Source: Clostridia bacterium
GTDB taxonomy: Bacteria > Bacillota > Clostridia > Oscillospirales > Acutalibacteraceae
Assembly (NCBI GenBank): GCA_017399175.1
Contig: JAFQEE010000042.1
Location: 149,165-213,164, forward strand
DNA length: 64,000 nt
Reading direction: 5' to 3'
The notes under the pieces were generated by a model. It did not search any database. It was not told the DNA's origin and saw only the letters and a list, made by a program, of their open reading frames with translations. Shown here one piece after another: positions 10,476 to 18,240 of this stretch. Position 1 is the first letter of the stretch, and the number at the start of each line of letters is the position of its first letter. Made by a program: the position numbers and the translations under genes.

Positions 10476-10503
10476 TGTATATACATATAAAATATACATT
10501 TTT
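10474..10503 (+). terminator. Terminator of the spoIIIA operon
   Basis: AATGTATAT (10474-10482) pairs with ATATACATT (10492-10500), followed by a T-run ending at 10503. The stem is AT-rich but sits exactly at the spoIIIAH stop codon and just before the next promoter. Confidence 0.6.
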
Positions 10504-10506
10504 CTA

Positions 10507-10535
10507 TTGAATTCTAAACAATAAAGTGGTACAAT
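10507..10535 (+). promoter_or_regulatory. Sigma-A promoter of the nusB cluster
   Basis: TTGAAT (10507-10512), a 17-base spacer and TACAAT (10530-10535) with an extended -10 TG at 10527-10528. The predicted start near 10542 gives a leader of about 90 bases before nusB. Confidence 0.65.
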
Positions 10536-10565
10536 TATTACAAATAAAATGTATAAACATTCGTA

Positions 10566-10620
10566 CCGCAGAAAAATGAAAACACTCCCTGTCTTTTTCT
10601 GGCGGGGAGTGTAATTTTTT
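10566..10620 (+). promoter_or_regulatory. Putative transcription attenuator in the nusB leader
   Basis: Segment 10582-10593 can pair with 10601-10612 (12 bp including two G-U pairs, loop TTTTTCT), followed by six T residues that directly abut the nusB ribosome site: an intrinsic terminator. An upstream segment, CCGCAGAAAAA (10566-10576), can instead pair with TTTTTCTGGCGG (10594-10605), using the terminator loop and part of its 3' arm. The two structures exclude each other, as in attenuators. The terminator is clear; its regulation is inferred. Confidence 0.5.
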
Positions 10621-10630
10621 GGAGGACATT

Positions 10631-11035
10631 ATGACTCGTAAAGAAGAAAGAGAACTTGCTTTTACATTGATTTTTGAAAAAATTTTTAACAATGAACTTT
10701 CTGTTGATGAAATAATTGAAAATGCCGTTGAAGCTCGTTTAGTTGAAGAAAACACTTTTGCATTTTCACTTGCTCAGTTAACATATGAAAACATTGAAGA
10801 AATTGATAAAATTATCAATGAAAACTCAGTAGGTTGGAAAGTTGAACGATTACCAAAGGTATCTCTCGCGATTATGCGACTTGCTCTTTGCGAAATACTT
10901 TATGTACCATCAATACCAAATGGTGTTTCAATCAATGAAGCAGTTGAACTTGCAAAGAAGTTCTCATCAAGCGAAGATGCATCATTTATTAACGGCATTC
11001 TTGGTAAATATGTCAGAGAGAATGTGACAGAATGA
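10631..11035 (+). CDS. nusB: Transcription antitermination factor NusB
   Basis: RNA-binding all-helical protein that, with NusE/S10, assembles the rRNA antitermination complex at boxA. The 134 residues match the family. The conserved end PNGVSINEAVELAKKFSS followed by FINGILGKYVRE is plain at residues 95-130. I start at the ATG at 10631, ten bases after GGAGG; an upstream in-frame TTG would overlap the ribosome site. Its stop overlaps the next gene by four bases. The leader contains its own terminator hairpin, so its expression is likely attenuated. Confidence 0.96.
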   Translation: MTRKEERELAFTLIFEKIFNNELSVDEIIENAVEARLVEENTFAFSLAQLTYENIEEIDKIINENSVGWKVERLPKVSLAIMRLALCEILYVPSIPNGVSINEAVELAKKFSSSEDASFINGILGKYVRENVTE

Positions 11036-11976
11036 GTTATTATCTTGGAATAGATACAAGTAATTATACTACTTCCGTTGCTTTATATAATGATGCTGAT
11101 AATACTGTTATAAATATTAAGAAGCTTCTTCCTGTTAAAGAAGGGGAAAAGGGTATTCGTCAGAGCGATGCTGTATTTCATCATACAGTTCAATTACCGG
11201 AATTAATATCTCAACTTTTTTATGGAAACAAATATGATATTAAAGCCATTGGTGTATCAACTAAACCGTGTAATGAAAATGGCTCATATATGCCTTGCTT
11301 TTTAACAGGTATTTCAGTTGCTGTCGCATTATCTAATGCACTTGATATTCCTTTATATCGTTTTTCTCATCAGGACGGACACATCGCATCAGCGTTGTAT
11401 TCTGCAGATAAATTATATTTAATAAAAGAGAAATTTATTGCGTTTCATATTTCAGGGGGTACATCTCAAGCGTTGCTTGTAAACCCGAATGAGGATTATT
11501 TTGAAACCATTAAAGTTGCTGATTCGCTTGATTTAAAAGCTGGACAAGCAGTTGACAGAGTTGGTTTATCTCTTGGGCTTCATTTCCCGTGTGGTCCTGA
11601 ATTGGAAAAACTTGCATTAAACAGCACTAACTATATTAATAAACTAAAAGTATTCAGGCGTGAGGGTCAATTCAGTTTATCGGGTGTTGAAAATCAATGT
11701 AAACAAATGATTACCAACAAAATTCCTATTGAAGATATTGCTTTACATTATTTAAGCTATATATACTCAGCAATTGATGATACTGTTATTGAACTGATTG
11801 ATAAATATGGTGATTTACCACTTGTTTTTTCCGGTGGTGTAATGTCAAATTCGATTATAAGAAAAGCTCTTGAATCAAAATACAATGCTTATTTTGCTGA
11901 ACCACAATATTCATCGGATAATGCTTGCGGAATTGCTGTATTGTCTTCAATTTGTAATAAAAGGAATAATCAATAA
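11032..11976 (+). CDS. TsaD/Kae1-like paralogue (ASKHA fold, M22 family)
   Basis: A 314-residue protein of the Kae1/TsaD (Gcp, M22) family. It keeps the start YYLGIDTSNYTTSVAL, the metal-binding HxxxH as HQDGH near residue 117, a phosphate-binding loop (ISGGTSQALLV, about 142) and the C-terminal FSGGVMSN loop. It differs from canonical TsaD in length and in the loop, which reads SGGTSQ rather than SGGHT, so it is probably a paralogue and not the t6A enzyme itself; TsaD would be elsewhere. It is coupled to nusB (ATGA overlap) and its stop overlaps the xseA start, a common neighbourhood in Clostridia. Its true substrate is unknown. Confidence 0.8.
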   Translation: MSYYLGIDTSNYTTSVALYNDADNTVINIKKLLPVKEGEKGIRQSDAVFHHTVQLPELISQLFYGNKYDIKAIGVSTKPCNENGSYMPCFLTGISVAVALSNALDIPLYRFSHQDGHIASALYSADKLYLIKEKFIAFHISGGTSQALLVNPNEDYFETIKVADSLDLKAGQAVDRVGLSLGLHFPCGPELEKLALNSTNYINKLKVFRREGQFSLSGVENQCKQMITNKIPIEDIALHYLSYIYSAIDDTVIELIDKYGDLPLVFSGGVMSNSIIRKALESKYNAYFAEPQYSSDNACGIAVLSSICNKRNNQ

Positions 11977-13166
11977 TGAATTCACCACTTATACTGACTG
12001 TAACACAATTGAATTCTTATGCCCGTTCAATAATTGAACAGGATTCAAATCTTAATAATGTTTTTGTTGTTGGTGAAATTTCAAATTATGTTGACCATTA
12101 CAGAAGCGGTCATCTGTATATGAGCATTAAAGATAGTCAATCTGTTATTAGTGCTGTGATGTTTGCCGGAAATGCGTCAAGACTTAAGTTTAAACCTGAA
12201 AATGGAATGTCTGTAATTATAAGAGGCAGAGTTTCCATTTATGAGCGTGATGGAAAATATCAGTTATATATTGATGATATACAGCCTGATGGGGTAGGTG
12301 CTTTGTCATTAGCTTTTGAACAATTAAAAGAAAAGCTATCAAAAGCAGGTTTGTTTGATAATGAACATAAATTGCCAATTCCTCAGTTTCCAAATAAAAT
12401 TGGTGTAATTTCTTCTCCTACAGGTGCTGCTGTACAGGATGTCCTTAATGTTCTTAATCGAAGATATCCGTTAGCTGAAATTATATTTTCAGGTGTTCAG
12501 GTACAGGGGGATAGTGCTGCATCCTCAATTTGTAAGGCTATTATACAAATGAACAACACTGATGCAGATGTTATTATTATTGCACGCGGTGGTGGTTCCG
12601 TTGAAGATTTATGGCCGTTTAATGACGAAAGTCTTGCATACGAAATCTACAATTCACATATTCCTATAATTTCAGGTGTTGGACATGAAACTGACTTTAC
12701 TATATGTGATTTTGTTGCTGATTTAAGAGCACCAACACCATCTGCTGCCGCTGAACTTGCTGTTCCTGATATCAAAGAACAAAAGTTTTATGTTTCTTCA
12801 TTATATAACACATTGAATAAATATATTGATAATTATTTAAATGATTTAGGTTATGATTTGGATAAATTAGTTAATTCTCCTGTATTACAGAAACCTGAAT
12901 TATTTGTTGATAATTGTTTGGAATATATTAATTCTTTGAGCGAAAAGTTAGATGAATGTTTTAAAAATAATTTAACGGATTATTCATCTAGGTTTGCTAT
13001 ACTTTGTTCAAAACTTGATGCTTTAAGTCCTCTTAAAGTACTTGGAAGAGGGTACGCAATAACAAAAAAAGATGGTTTAGTAATAAATAATTCTGACTCT
13101 TTAAAATCCGGTGATACTGTATCCATTCAGTTTGCTGATGGTTCTGTTGATGCTGAAATAATTTGA
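11976..13166 (+). CDS. xseA: Exodeoxyribonuclease VII large subunit
   Basis: Catalytic large subunit of exonuclease VII, which degrades single-stranded DNA to acid-soluble oligonucleotides together with XseB. An N-terminal OB-fold (residues about 1-100, with GEISNYVDHYRSGHLYMSIKD) is followed by the catalytic domain with IGVISSPTGAAVQDVLNVL, IIIARGGGSVEDLWPFND and the GVGHETDFTICDFVADLRAPTPSAAAE segment from about residue 230. The 396-residue length is slightly short because the coiled-coil middle region is reduced. The start overlaps the preceding stop (TAATG) and xseB follows after 11 bases. Confidence 0.97.
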   Translation: MNSPLILTVTQLNSYARSIIEQDSNLNNVFVVGEISNYVDHYRSGHLYMSIKDSQSVISAVMFAGNASRLKFKPENGMSVIIRGRVSIYERDGKYQLYIDDIQPDGVGALSLAFEQLKEKLSKAGLFDNEHKLPIPQFPNKIGVISSPTGAAVQDVLNVLNRRYPLAEIIFSGVQVQGDSAASSICKAIIQMNNTDADVIIIARGGGSVEDLWPFNDESLAYEIYNSHIPIISGVGHETDFTICDFVADLRAPTPSAAAELAVPDIKEQKFYVSSLYNTLNKYIDNYLNDLGYDLDKLVNSPVLQKPELFVDNCLEYINSLSEKLDECFKNNLTDYSSRFAILCSKLDALSPLKVLGRGYAITKKDGLVINNSDSLKSGDTVSIQFADGSVDAEII

Positions 13167-13177
13167 GGTAAAAATTT

Positions 13178-13372
13178 ATGAATTTGACTTATGAACAAGC
13201 ATTAAAAAAGCTTGAAGATATTATAAACAAATTAAATGAAGGTTCAATTCCACTTGACGAGTCAATTGCACTTTATGAAGAAGGGATTAAGCTTTCAGAA
13301 TTCTGTATGAAAAAACTTGATAATGCAAAACAAAAAATCATTAATTTAAATGAGGCACAAAACAATGATTGA
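13178..13372 (+). CDS. xseB: Exodeoxyribonuclease VII small subunit
   Basis: A 64-residue helical protein of the XseB family. It begins LTYEQALKKLEDIINKLNEG and carries the conserved IPLDESIALYEEGIKL motif at about residues 22-38. It wraps around XseA to form the active exonuclease VII. TTGAGGTAAAAA precedes the start. It overlaps the start of ispA by eight bases, and the ispA ribosome site lies within its last codons. Confidence 0.96.
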   Translation: MNLTYEQALKKLEDIINKLNEGSIPLDESIALYEEGIKLSEFCMKKLDNAKQKIINLNEAQNND

Positions 13373-14246
13373 TATCAAATCTTATGTTAATGAACAAGTA
13401 AAAATCATTTCTTCAAAATTAGACTCATTTTTAAAAGAGAATATGCCATCAATTGTTCTTGATGCAATGAGTTATAGTGTTTCCAACGGTGGAAAGAGAA
13501 TCAGACCTATTCTTGCTGTTGAGTTTGCAAAGTTATGTGACGGTGATATTGATACAGCTATTAATTTTGGTTGTGCTGTTGAAATGATTCACACATATTC
13601 ACTTATTCATGATGATTTGCCATGTATGGATAATGATGATATGAGAAGAGGTAAACCTTCTTGTCATATTGCATTCGGTGAAGATAATGCTTTGTTAGCC
13701 GGTGACGCACTCTTAACAGAAGCCTTTGGACTTTTGGCTTCGTCAAAGAATGTTTCTGATAAAAATATTATAAGAGCAGTTTCATTTCTTTCGTCATTTG
13801 CAGGAATCAATGGTATGATTGGCGGTCAAGTTCTTGACTTGCAGTTTGAAAAGACAAAGCCAACTATTGATGAAATTCTTAAAATGTATTCATTAAAAAC
13901 TTGTGGACTTATAAAAGCTGCTTGTGTTTTAGGATGTTTATCTTGTAACGACTATGATGAAAATAAGATAAAAGCTGCGATTGAATATGCAGAAAATCTT
14001 GGTATCGCATTTCAGATTCAGGATGATATTCTTGATATTGAGGGTGATACTGTTTCACTTGGCAAACCTGTTGGTAGTGATGAAAAAAATGACAAATCAA
14101 CTGCAGTGAAATACTTTGGTTTAGAAAAATCTAAAGAGTTAGTAAAAGAATACACAGATAAAGCTGTGTCTGCATTAAATGCTTTTAATAATGATACTGA
14201 AATTTTAACACAGATAGCATATATGCTTGTTGACAGAAAAAATTGA
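13365..14246 (+). CDS. ispA: Polyprenyl synthetase (farnesyl/geranylgeranyl diphosphate synthase)
   Basis: Makes farnesyl (or geranylgeranyl) diphosphate from IPP and DMAPP, feeding undecaprenyl phosphate and quinone pathways. Both aspartate-rich motifs are present: DDLPCMDND at about residue 82 and DDILDIEGD at about 220. GGKRIRP near residue 42 binds IPP. Length 293 fits bacterial short-chain synthases. I start at the ATG at 13365 (TGAGGC nine bases upstream) rather than the ATG at 13350, which overlaps that ribosome site. It sits in the usual xseB-ispA-dxs order. Confidence 0.95.
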   Translation: MIDIKSYVNEQVKIISSKLDSFLKENMPSIVLDAMSYSVSNGGKRIRPILAVEFAKLCDGDIDTAINFGCAVEMIHTYSLIHDDLPCMDNDDMRRGKPSCHIAFGEDNALLAGDALLTEAFGLLASSKNVSDKNIIRAVSFLSSFAGINGMIGGQVLDLQFEKTKPTIDEILKMYSLKTCGLIKAACVLGCLSCNDYDENKIKAAIEYAENLGIAFQIQDDILDIEGDTVSLGKPVGSDEKNDKSTAVKYFGLEKSKELVKEYTDKAVSALNAFNNDTEILTQIAYMLVDRKN

Positions 14247-14262
14247 TTGGGAGTTTTCTTTA

Positions 14263-16122
14263 ATGGAATATAAAATATTGAAAAATATAAATTCTCCACA
14301 AGATTTAAAGAAACTTAATATTGATGAACTTAATCTGTTATCTGCTGAGATTAGAGATTATATGATTAAAACCGTTTCTCAAAATGGTGGTCATTTATCA
14401 TCCAATCTCGGTGTTGTTGAGTTGTCTGTTGCTCTTCATAAAACCTTCGATTCACCTAATGATAAGTTTGTGTGGGATGTTGGTCATCAGATTTATGCAC
14501 ATAAGCTTTTAACCGGTCGTATTAAAGAATTTAAATCACTTCGAAAAGAAAATGGCATTTCGGGATTTTGTGCACCAAATGAAAGCGAACATGATACTTT
14601 TTATAGTGGTCATTCAAGCACATCTATTTCTGCAGCATTAGGTATAGCTGTCGCTAATAAAAATCTTAAAAATAATGATTATACAGTTGCAATAATAGGT
14701 GATGGTGCTCTTACAGGTGGAATGGCTTATGAAGCACTTAATAACGCTGGTCGTTCAGGTACTAAACTTATTGTTATTCTAAATGATAACGAAATGTCCA
14801 TTTCAGAAAATGTAGGTTCAATTGCGAGATATCTTGCTGTTGTTCGTTCAAAACCTGAGTATAACAGATTAAAGGCAAGAACCGAAAAAGGTTTAAATAA
14901 AATTCCGTTAATTGGTAGTCATATTGCTAAGCTTCTTTCAAGAATAAAAAAAGAAATTAAGAGTTCAATGTATGAAAGTACATTCTTTGAGGATTTAGGC
15001 TTTAAATATATGGGACCTATTGATGGTCATAATATTGAACACCTTTGTGAAGCACTTGACTCGGCAAAGTTGTCTGATGAACCTGTATTGCTTCACATAA
15101 ATACTATCAAAGGTAAAGGATATGATTTCGCTGAAAAACACCCGAGTATGTATCATGGCATATCCAAATTTGATGTAGATAGCGGTGAATATTCTACCGG
15201 TACAACCAATTTTTCCGAAGAATTCGGTAAAAAACTTTGTGAATTAGCAGAAAAGAATAAAAATGTTTGTGCAATTACTGCAGCTATGTCATTAGGAACA
15301 GGTCTTAATGATTTTTCTGAAAAATTCAGTGATAGATTTTATGATGTAGGTATTGCTGAACAGCATGCTGTAACATTTGCTTCAGGTCTTGCAAAAGGTG
15401 GTATGATACCTGTTTTTGCAGTCTATTCTACCTTCTTACAAAGAGCGTATGACCAACTTGTACATGATGGTACACTGCAAAAACAGAAATTAATTATCGG
15501 TCTTGACAGAGCAGGTTTTGTTGGAGAAGACGGAGTTACTCATCAAGGTGTTTTAGATGTTTCCTACTTAAATAGCATTCCTGATATAACCGTTTATTCA
15601 CCTTATACTTATGACAGATTGCGTTTCGATATTGAAAATGCAGTTGATAGTGCAAAAAATCTTACTGTAATTCGTTATCCTCGTGGTACAGAATCTGATA
15701 TTCCTGATTGTTATAATATTTCAAATAATGATTTTGACTATTTTGAAAATTCAAATGATATCCTTATTATTGCATATGGCAGAGTTTCTGCAAATGTATT
15801 TAATGCAGTTGAAATTTTAAAAGAGAAAAACATATCTGTTTCTGTGTTAATTCTTAATAAAATTAAACCAATTAATCCTGAAATAATTGATATTGCAAAA
15901 AAATATAACACAATATTCTTTTATGAAGAATCTGTTAAATCAGGTAGCATAGGTGAATCTTTTGCTGATAATTTATTAAATAATGGTTTCAATAAACAAT
16001 ATTTTCATATTGCAGTTGAAGATAAATTTATTCCTCATGCTTCTGTTCAATCTTTAATGAAAAAATATAAACTTGATACAGATAGTATTGTAAAAAATAT
16101 AATGGAGAAAATGAATGGCTGA
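14263..16122 (+). CDS. dxs: 1-deoxy-D-xylulose-5-phosphate synthase
   Basis: Thiamine-diphosphate enzyme that condenses pyruvate and glyceraldehyde-3-phosphate, the first step of the MEP isoprenoid pathway. The thiamine diphosphate/Mg motif GDGALTGGMAYEALNNAG is near residue 140. The transketolase pyrimidine-binding domain begins near 300, with DVGIAEQHAVTFASGLA around 355 and the C-terminal transketolase domain after 480. Length is 619 residues from the ATG at 14263, chosen for its upstream GGGAG; an in-frame ATG at 14227 lies inside ispA. The stop overlaps the tlyA start by eight bases, so the two are probably co-translated. Confidence 0.97.
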   Translation: MEYKILKNINSPQDLKKLNIDELNLLSAEIRDYMIKTVSQNGGHLSSNLGVVELSVALHKTFDSPNDKFVWDVGHQIYAHKLLTGRIKEFKSLRKENGISGFCAPNESEHDTFYSGHSSTSISAALGIAVANKNLKNNDYTVAIIGDGALTGGMAYEALNNAGRSGTKLIVILNDNEMSISENVGSIARYLAVVRSKPEYNRLKARTEKGLNKIPLIGSHIAKLLSRIKKEIKSSMYESTFFEDLGFKYMGPIDGHNIEHLCEALDSAKLSDEPVLLHINTIKGKGYDFAEKHPSMYHGISKFDVDSGEYSTGTTNFSEEFGKKLCELAEKNKNVCAITAAMSLGTGLNDFSEKFSDRFYDVGIAEQHAVTFASGLAKGGMIPVFAVYSTFLQRAYDQLVHDGTLQKQKLIIGLDRAGFVGEDGVTHQGVLDVSYLNSIPDITVYSPYTYDRLRFDIENAVDSAKNLTVIRYPRGTESDIPDCYNISNNDFDYFENSNDILIIAYGRVSANVFNAVEILKEKNISVSVLILNKIKPINPEIIDIAKKYNTIFFYEESVKSGSIGESFADNLLNNGFNKQYFHIAVEDKFIPHASVQSLMKKYKLDTDSIVKNIMEKMNG

Positions 16123-16930
16123 AAAAAAGAGACTTGATACCGTTGTTGTTGAATTAGGATTTGCAGAAACCCGTTCAAAAGCATCTGCCATTATTATGGC
16201 AGGTGAAATCTATGTCAACGGACAAAAAGAAACCAAAGCAGGATATGCCGTAAAAGAAAAAGATAATATTGAGTTTATAGGTAAAAAAATGCCATTTGTA
16301 AGTCGTGGTGGATATAAACTTGAAAAAGCAATGAAAACCTTTGGTCTTTCACTCGACGATTGTATTTGTATGGATATTGGTGCATCAACAGGTGGATTTA
16401 CTGATTGTATGTTACAATGCGGTGCATCAAAAGTATATTCTATAGATGTAGGATATGGTCAGCTTGCATGGAAATTGCGTACTGACGAACGTGTTGTAAA
16501 TCTTGAGAGAACTAATTTCAGATATTTAACTAAAGAAACAGTAACTGAAGAAATTGATTTTGCAAGTATTGATGTTTCTTTTATTTCTTTAAAAATGATT
16601 TTACCTGTTCTTTTTGATTTTCTAAAGACAGACGGTGAAACTGTTGCACTTATTAAGCCACAGTTTGAAGCAGGGCGAGAAAAAGTTGGAAAAAAAGGTG
16701 TTGTTAGAGATATAAGCACACATATTGAAGTAATCAATAGTATTGTTGATTTTGCTTTTGAAACAGGATTTTCAATATTAAATCTTGATTTTTCACCTAT
16801 AAAAGGTCCTGAAGGCAACATTGAATATCTTGTATATCTTTCAAAATCTTGTGATAAAAAATTATTAGTTAATAGCGAAATGATAAATAATGTAGTTGAA
16901 AAATCACATACTGAATTGAGTGGTGAATAA
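16115..16930 (+). CDS. tlyA: TlyA-family rRNA methyltransferase
   Basis: A 271-residue protein with an N-terminal S4 RNA-binding domain (KKRLDTVVVELGFAETRSKA, about 4-65) and an FtsJ-like methyltransferase domain. The SAM-binding motif is MDIGASTGGFTDCMLQCGA at about residue 86, and the KDKE-type catalytic residues are spread over the remaining Rossmann fold (IKPQFEAGREKVGKKGVV near 185). TlyA enzymes 2'-O-methylate 16S and 23S rRNA cytidines. The GAGAAA ribosome site lies in dxs. Cluster position between dxs and nadK is conserved across Firmicutes. Confidence 0.93.
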   Translation: MAEKKRLDTVVVELGFAETRSKASAIIMAGEIYVNGQKETKAGYAVKEKDNIEFIGKKMPFVSRGGYKLEKAMKTFGLSLDDCICMDIGASTGGFTDCMLQCGASKVYSIDVGYGQLAWKLRTDERVVNLERTNFRYLTKETVTEEIDFASIDVSFISLKMILPVLFDFLKTDGETVALIKPQFEAGREKVGKKGVVRDISTHIEVINSIVDFAFETGFSILNLDFSPIKGPEGNIEYLVYLSKSCDKKLLVNSEMINNVVEKSHTELSGE

Positions 16931-16931
16931 A

Positions 16932-17774
16932 GTGAAAATTGGAATTGTTCCTAATTTTACAAGAGAAAAAACATTAAATGTTACAAATGAAGTAATTGAT
17001 TATCTTGAAAAGTATAATATTAAATATTATTTTGACCGTAATAATGTTGACACTTTTCCAATTAAAGTTGATAAAGATAATTTAGCTTCAAATCTATTTG
17101 AGTTTACTGATATAATCATTGCTATTGGTGGTGACGGTTCATTTATTCACGCTGCTAAAGATGCCGCTATACATAAGAAACCTGTACTGTGTATTAATGC
17201 GGGTAATTTAGCGTTTTTAGCAGGTCTTGAGGGTAATGAGCTCGCAATGATTGAAAACCTTATTACAGGGGATTATACATCAGATAAAAGAATGATGCTT
17301 GAGATTATTCTTAAAGAAAACAACAGCGAAAGTTTGTTAGGATACTGTCTTAATGATATTGCAATAGCTCGATTTGGTGATATTAAACTTATTGACCTTG
17401 ATGTTTATTGCAACAGCAAAAAAATAAACAGTTATCGTGGGGATGGTGTTGTTATTTCTACACCAACCGGTTCAACTGCTTATTCATGGTCAGCAGGTGG
17501 TCCTGTAATTGACCCTGATTTAAGATGTATTACATTAACACCTATCTGTACACATTCGCCATTAAACAGAACTTTCGTATTTAATGAAAATTCTGAAATT
17601 ATGGTGAAAGCACCAAATTCATCACAAAAAATATGTTTATCGACTGATGGAGATAAATCTCTTGAATTGAACAGTAATTTTGAAATTATTATTCGTCAAT
17701 CAAAATACTATGCAGAATTTATAAGAATTAAATCAGATGAATTTTTTGATATTCTCATTAACAAATTAACGTAA
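16932..17774 (+). CDS. nadK: NAD kinase
   Basis: Phosphorylates NAD to NADP using ATP or polyphosphate. The GGDGS motif (IAIGGDGSFIHAAKDA) is near residue 62, and the second conserved region GDGVVISTPTGSTAYSWSAGGP is near 173. Length about 280. I favour the GTG at 16932, since GAGTGGTG stands at the right distance. GTG codons at 16920 and 16923 would overlap the tlyA end by 8-11 bases and leave no ribosome site. The start choice changes only the first four residues. Confidence 0.95.
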   Translation: MKIGIVPNFTREKTLNVTNEVIDYLEKYNIKYYFDRNNVDTFPIKVDKDNLASNLFEFTDIIIAIGGDGSFIHAAKDAAIHKKPVLCINAGNLAFLAGLEGNELAMIENLITGDYTSDKRMMLEIILKENNSESLLGYCLNDIAIARFGDIKLIDLDVYCNSKKINSYRGDGVVISTPTGSTAYSWSAGGPVIDPDLRCITLTPICTHSPLNRTFVFNENSEIMVKAPNSSQKICLSTDGDKSLELNSNFEIIIRQSKYYAEFIRIKSDEFFDILINKLT

Positions 17775-17788
17775 AGGAAATTATATTC

Positions 17789-18235
17789 ATGAAAAAGAAA
17801 AGACATGAACTGATTTTAGATTTTATTAAAAATAATAATGTTTCGCGTCAGGAAGAAATCATTAAAATGCTGTTTGAACACGGTTTTAATGTAACACAAG
17901 CAACAATTTCTCGTGATATTAAAGAATTAAAAATCATTAAAGAACACTTTGGCAAAAATGATATAAGATATGCCGTAAGTGAAAAAATTGGTAATGATGA
18001 TAATTATAAAATGATTTTTACTCGTTCTGCAATTTCTGCTGATGCAACAATGAATATTATTGTTGTAAAATGCTATTCAGGTACTGCAAATGCTGCGTGT
18101 ATTGCTCTTGACAGTATGAATTTACCGGGGCTTGTTGGTACTATTGCCGGTGACGATACTATTTTTGTAGCTTGTAAAGATGTCAATGCTACATCACATA
18201 TTATTGGTACAATTAACTCCTTGCTTAAGGACTGA
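17789..18235 (+). CDS. argR: Arginine repressor ArgR/AhrC
   Basis: A 148-residue transcriptional regulator with an N-terminal winged helix (ISRQEEI and QATISRDIKELKI, about 20-50) and a C-terminal hexamerisation/arginine-binding domain (GTIAGDDTIFVAC, about 117-130). It represses arginine synthesis and activates catabolism when arginine is abundant. The conserved GTIAGDDT arginine-contact motif is intact. The gene sits between nadK and recN, the standard Firmicutes arrangement in which ahrC is upstream of recN. No ARG box was identified in the window. Confidence 0.95.
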   Translation: MKKKRHELILDFIKNNNVSRQEEIIKMLFEHGFNVTQATISRDIKELKIIKEHFGKNDIRYAVSEKIGNDDNYKMIFTRSAISADATMNIIVVKCYSGTANAACIALDSMNLPGLVGTIAGDDTIFVACKDVNATSHIIGTINSLLKD

Positions 18236-18240
18236 TATTT

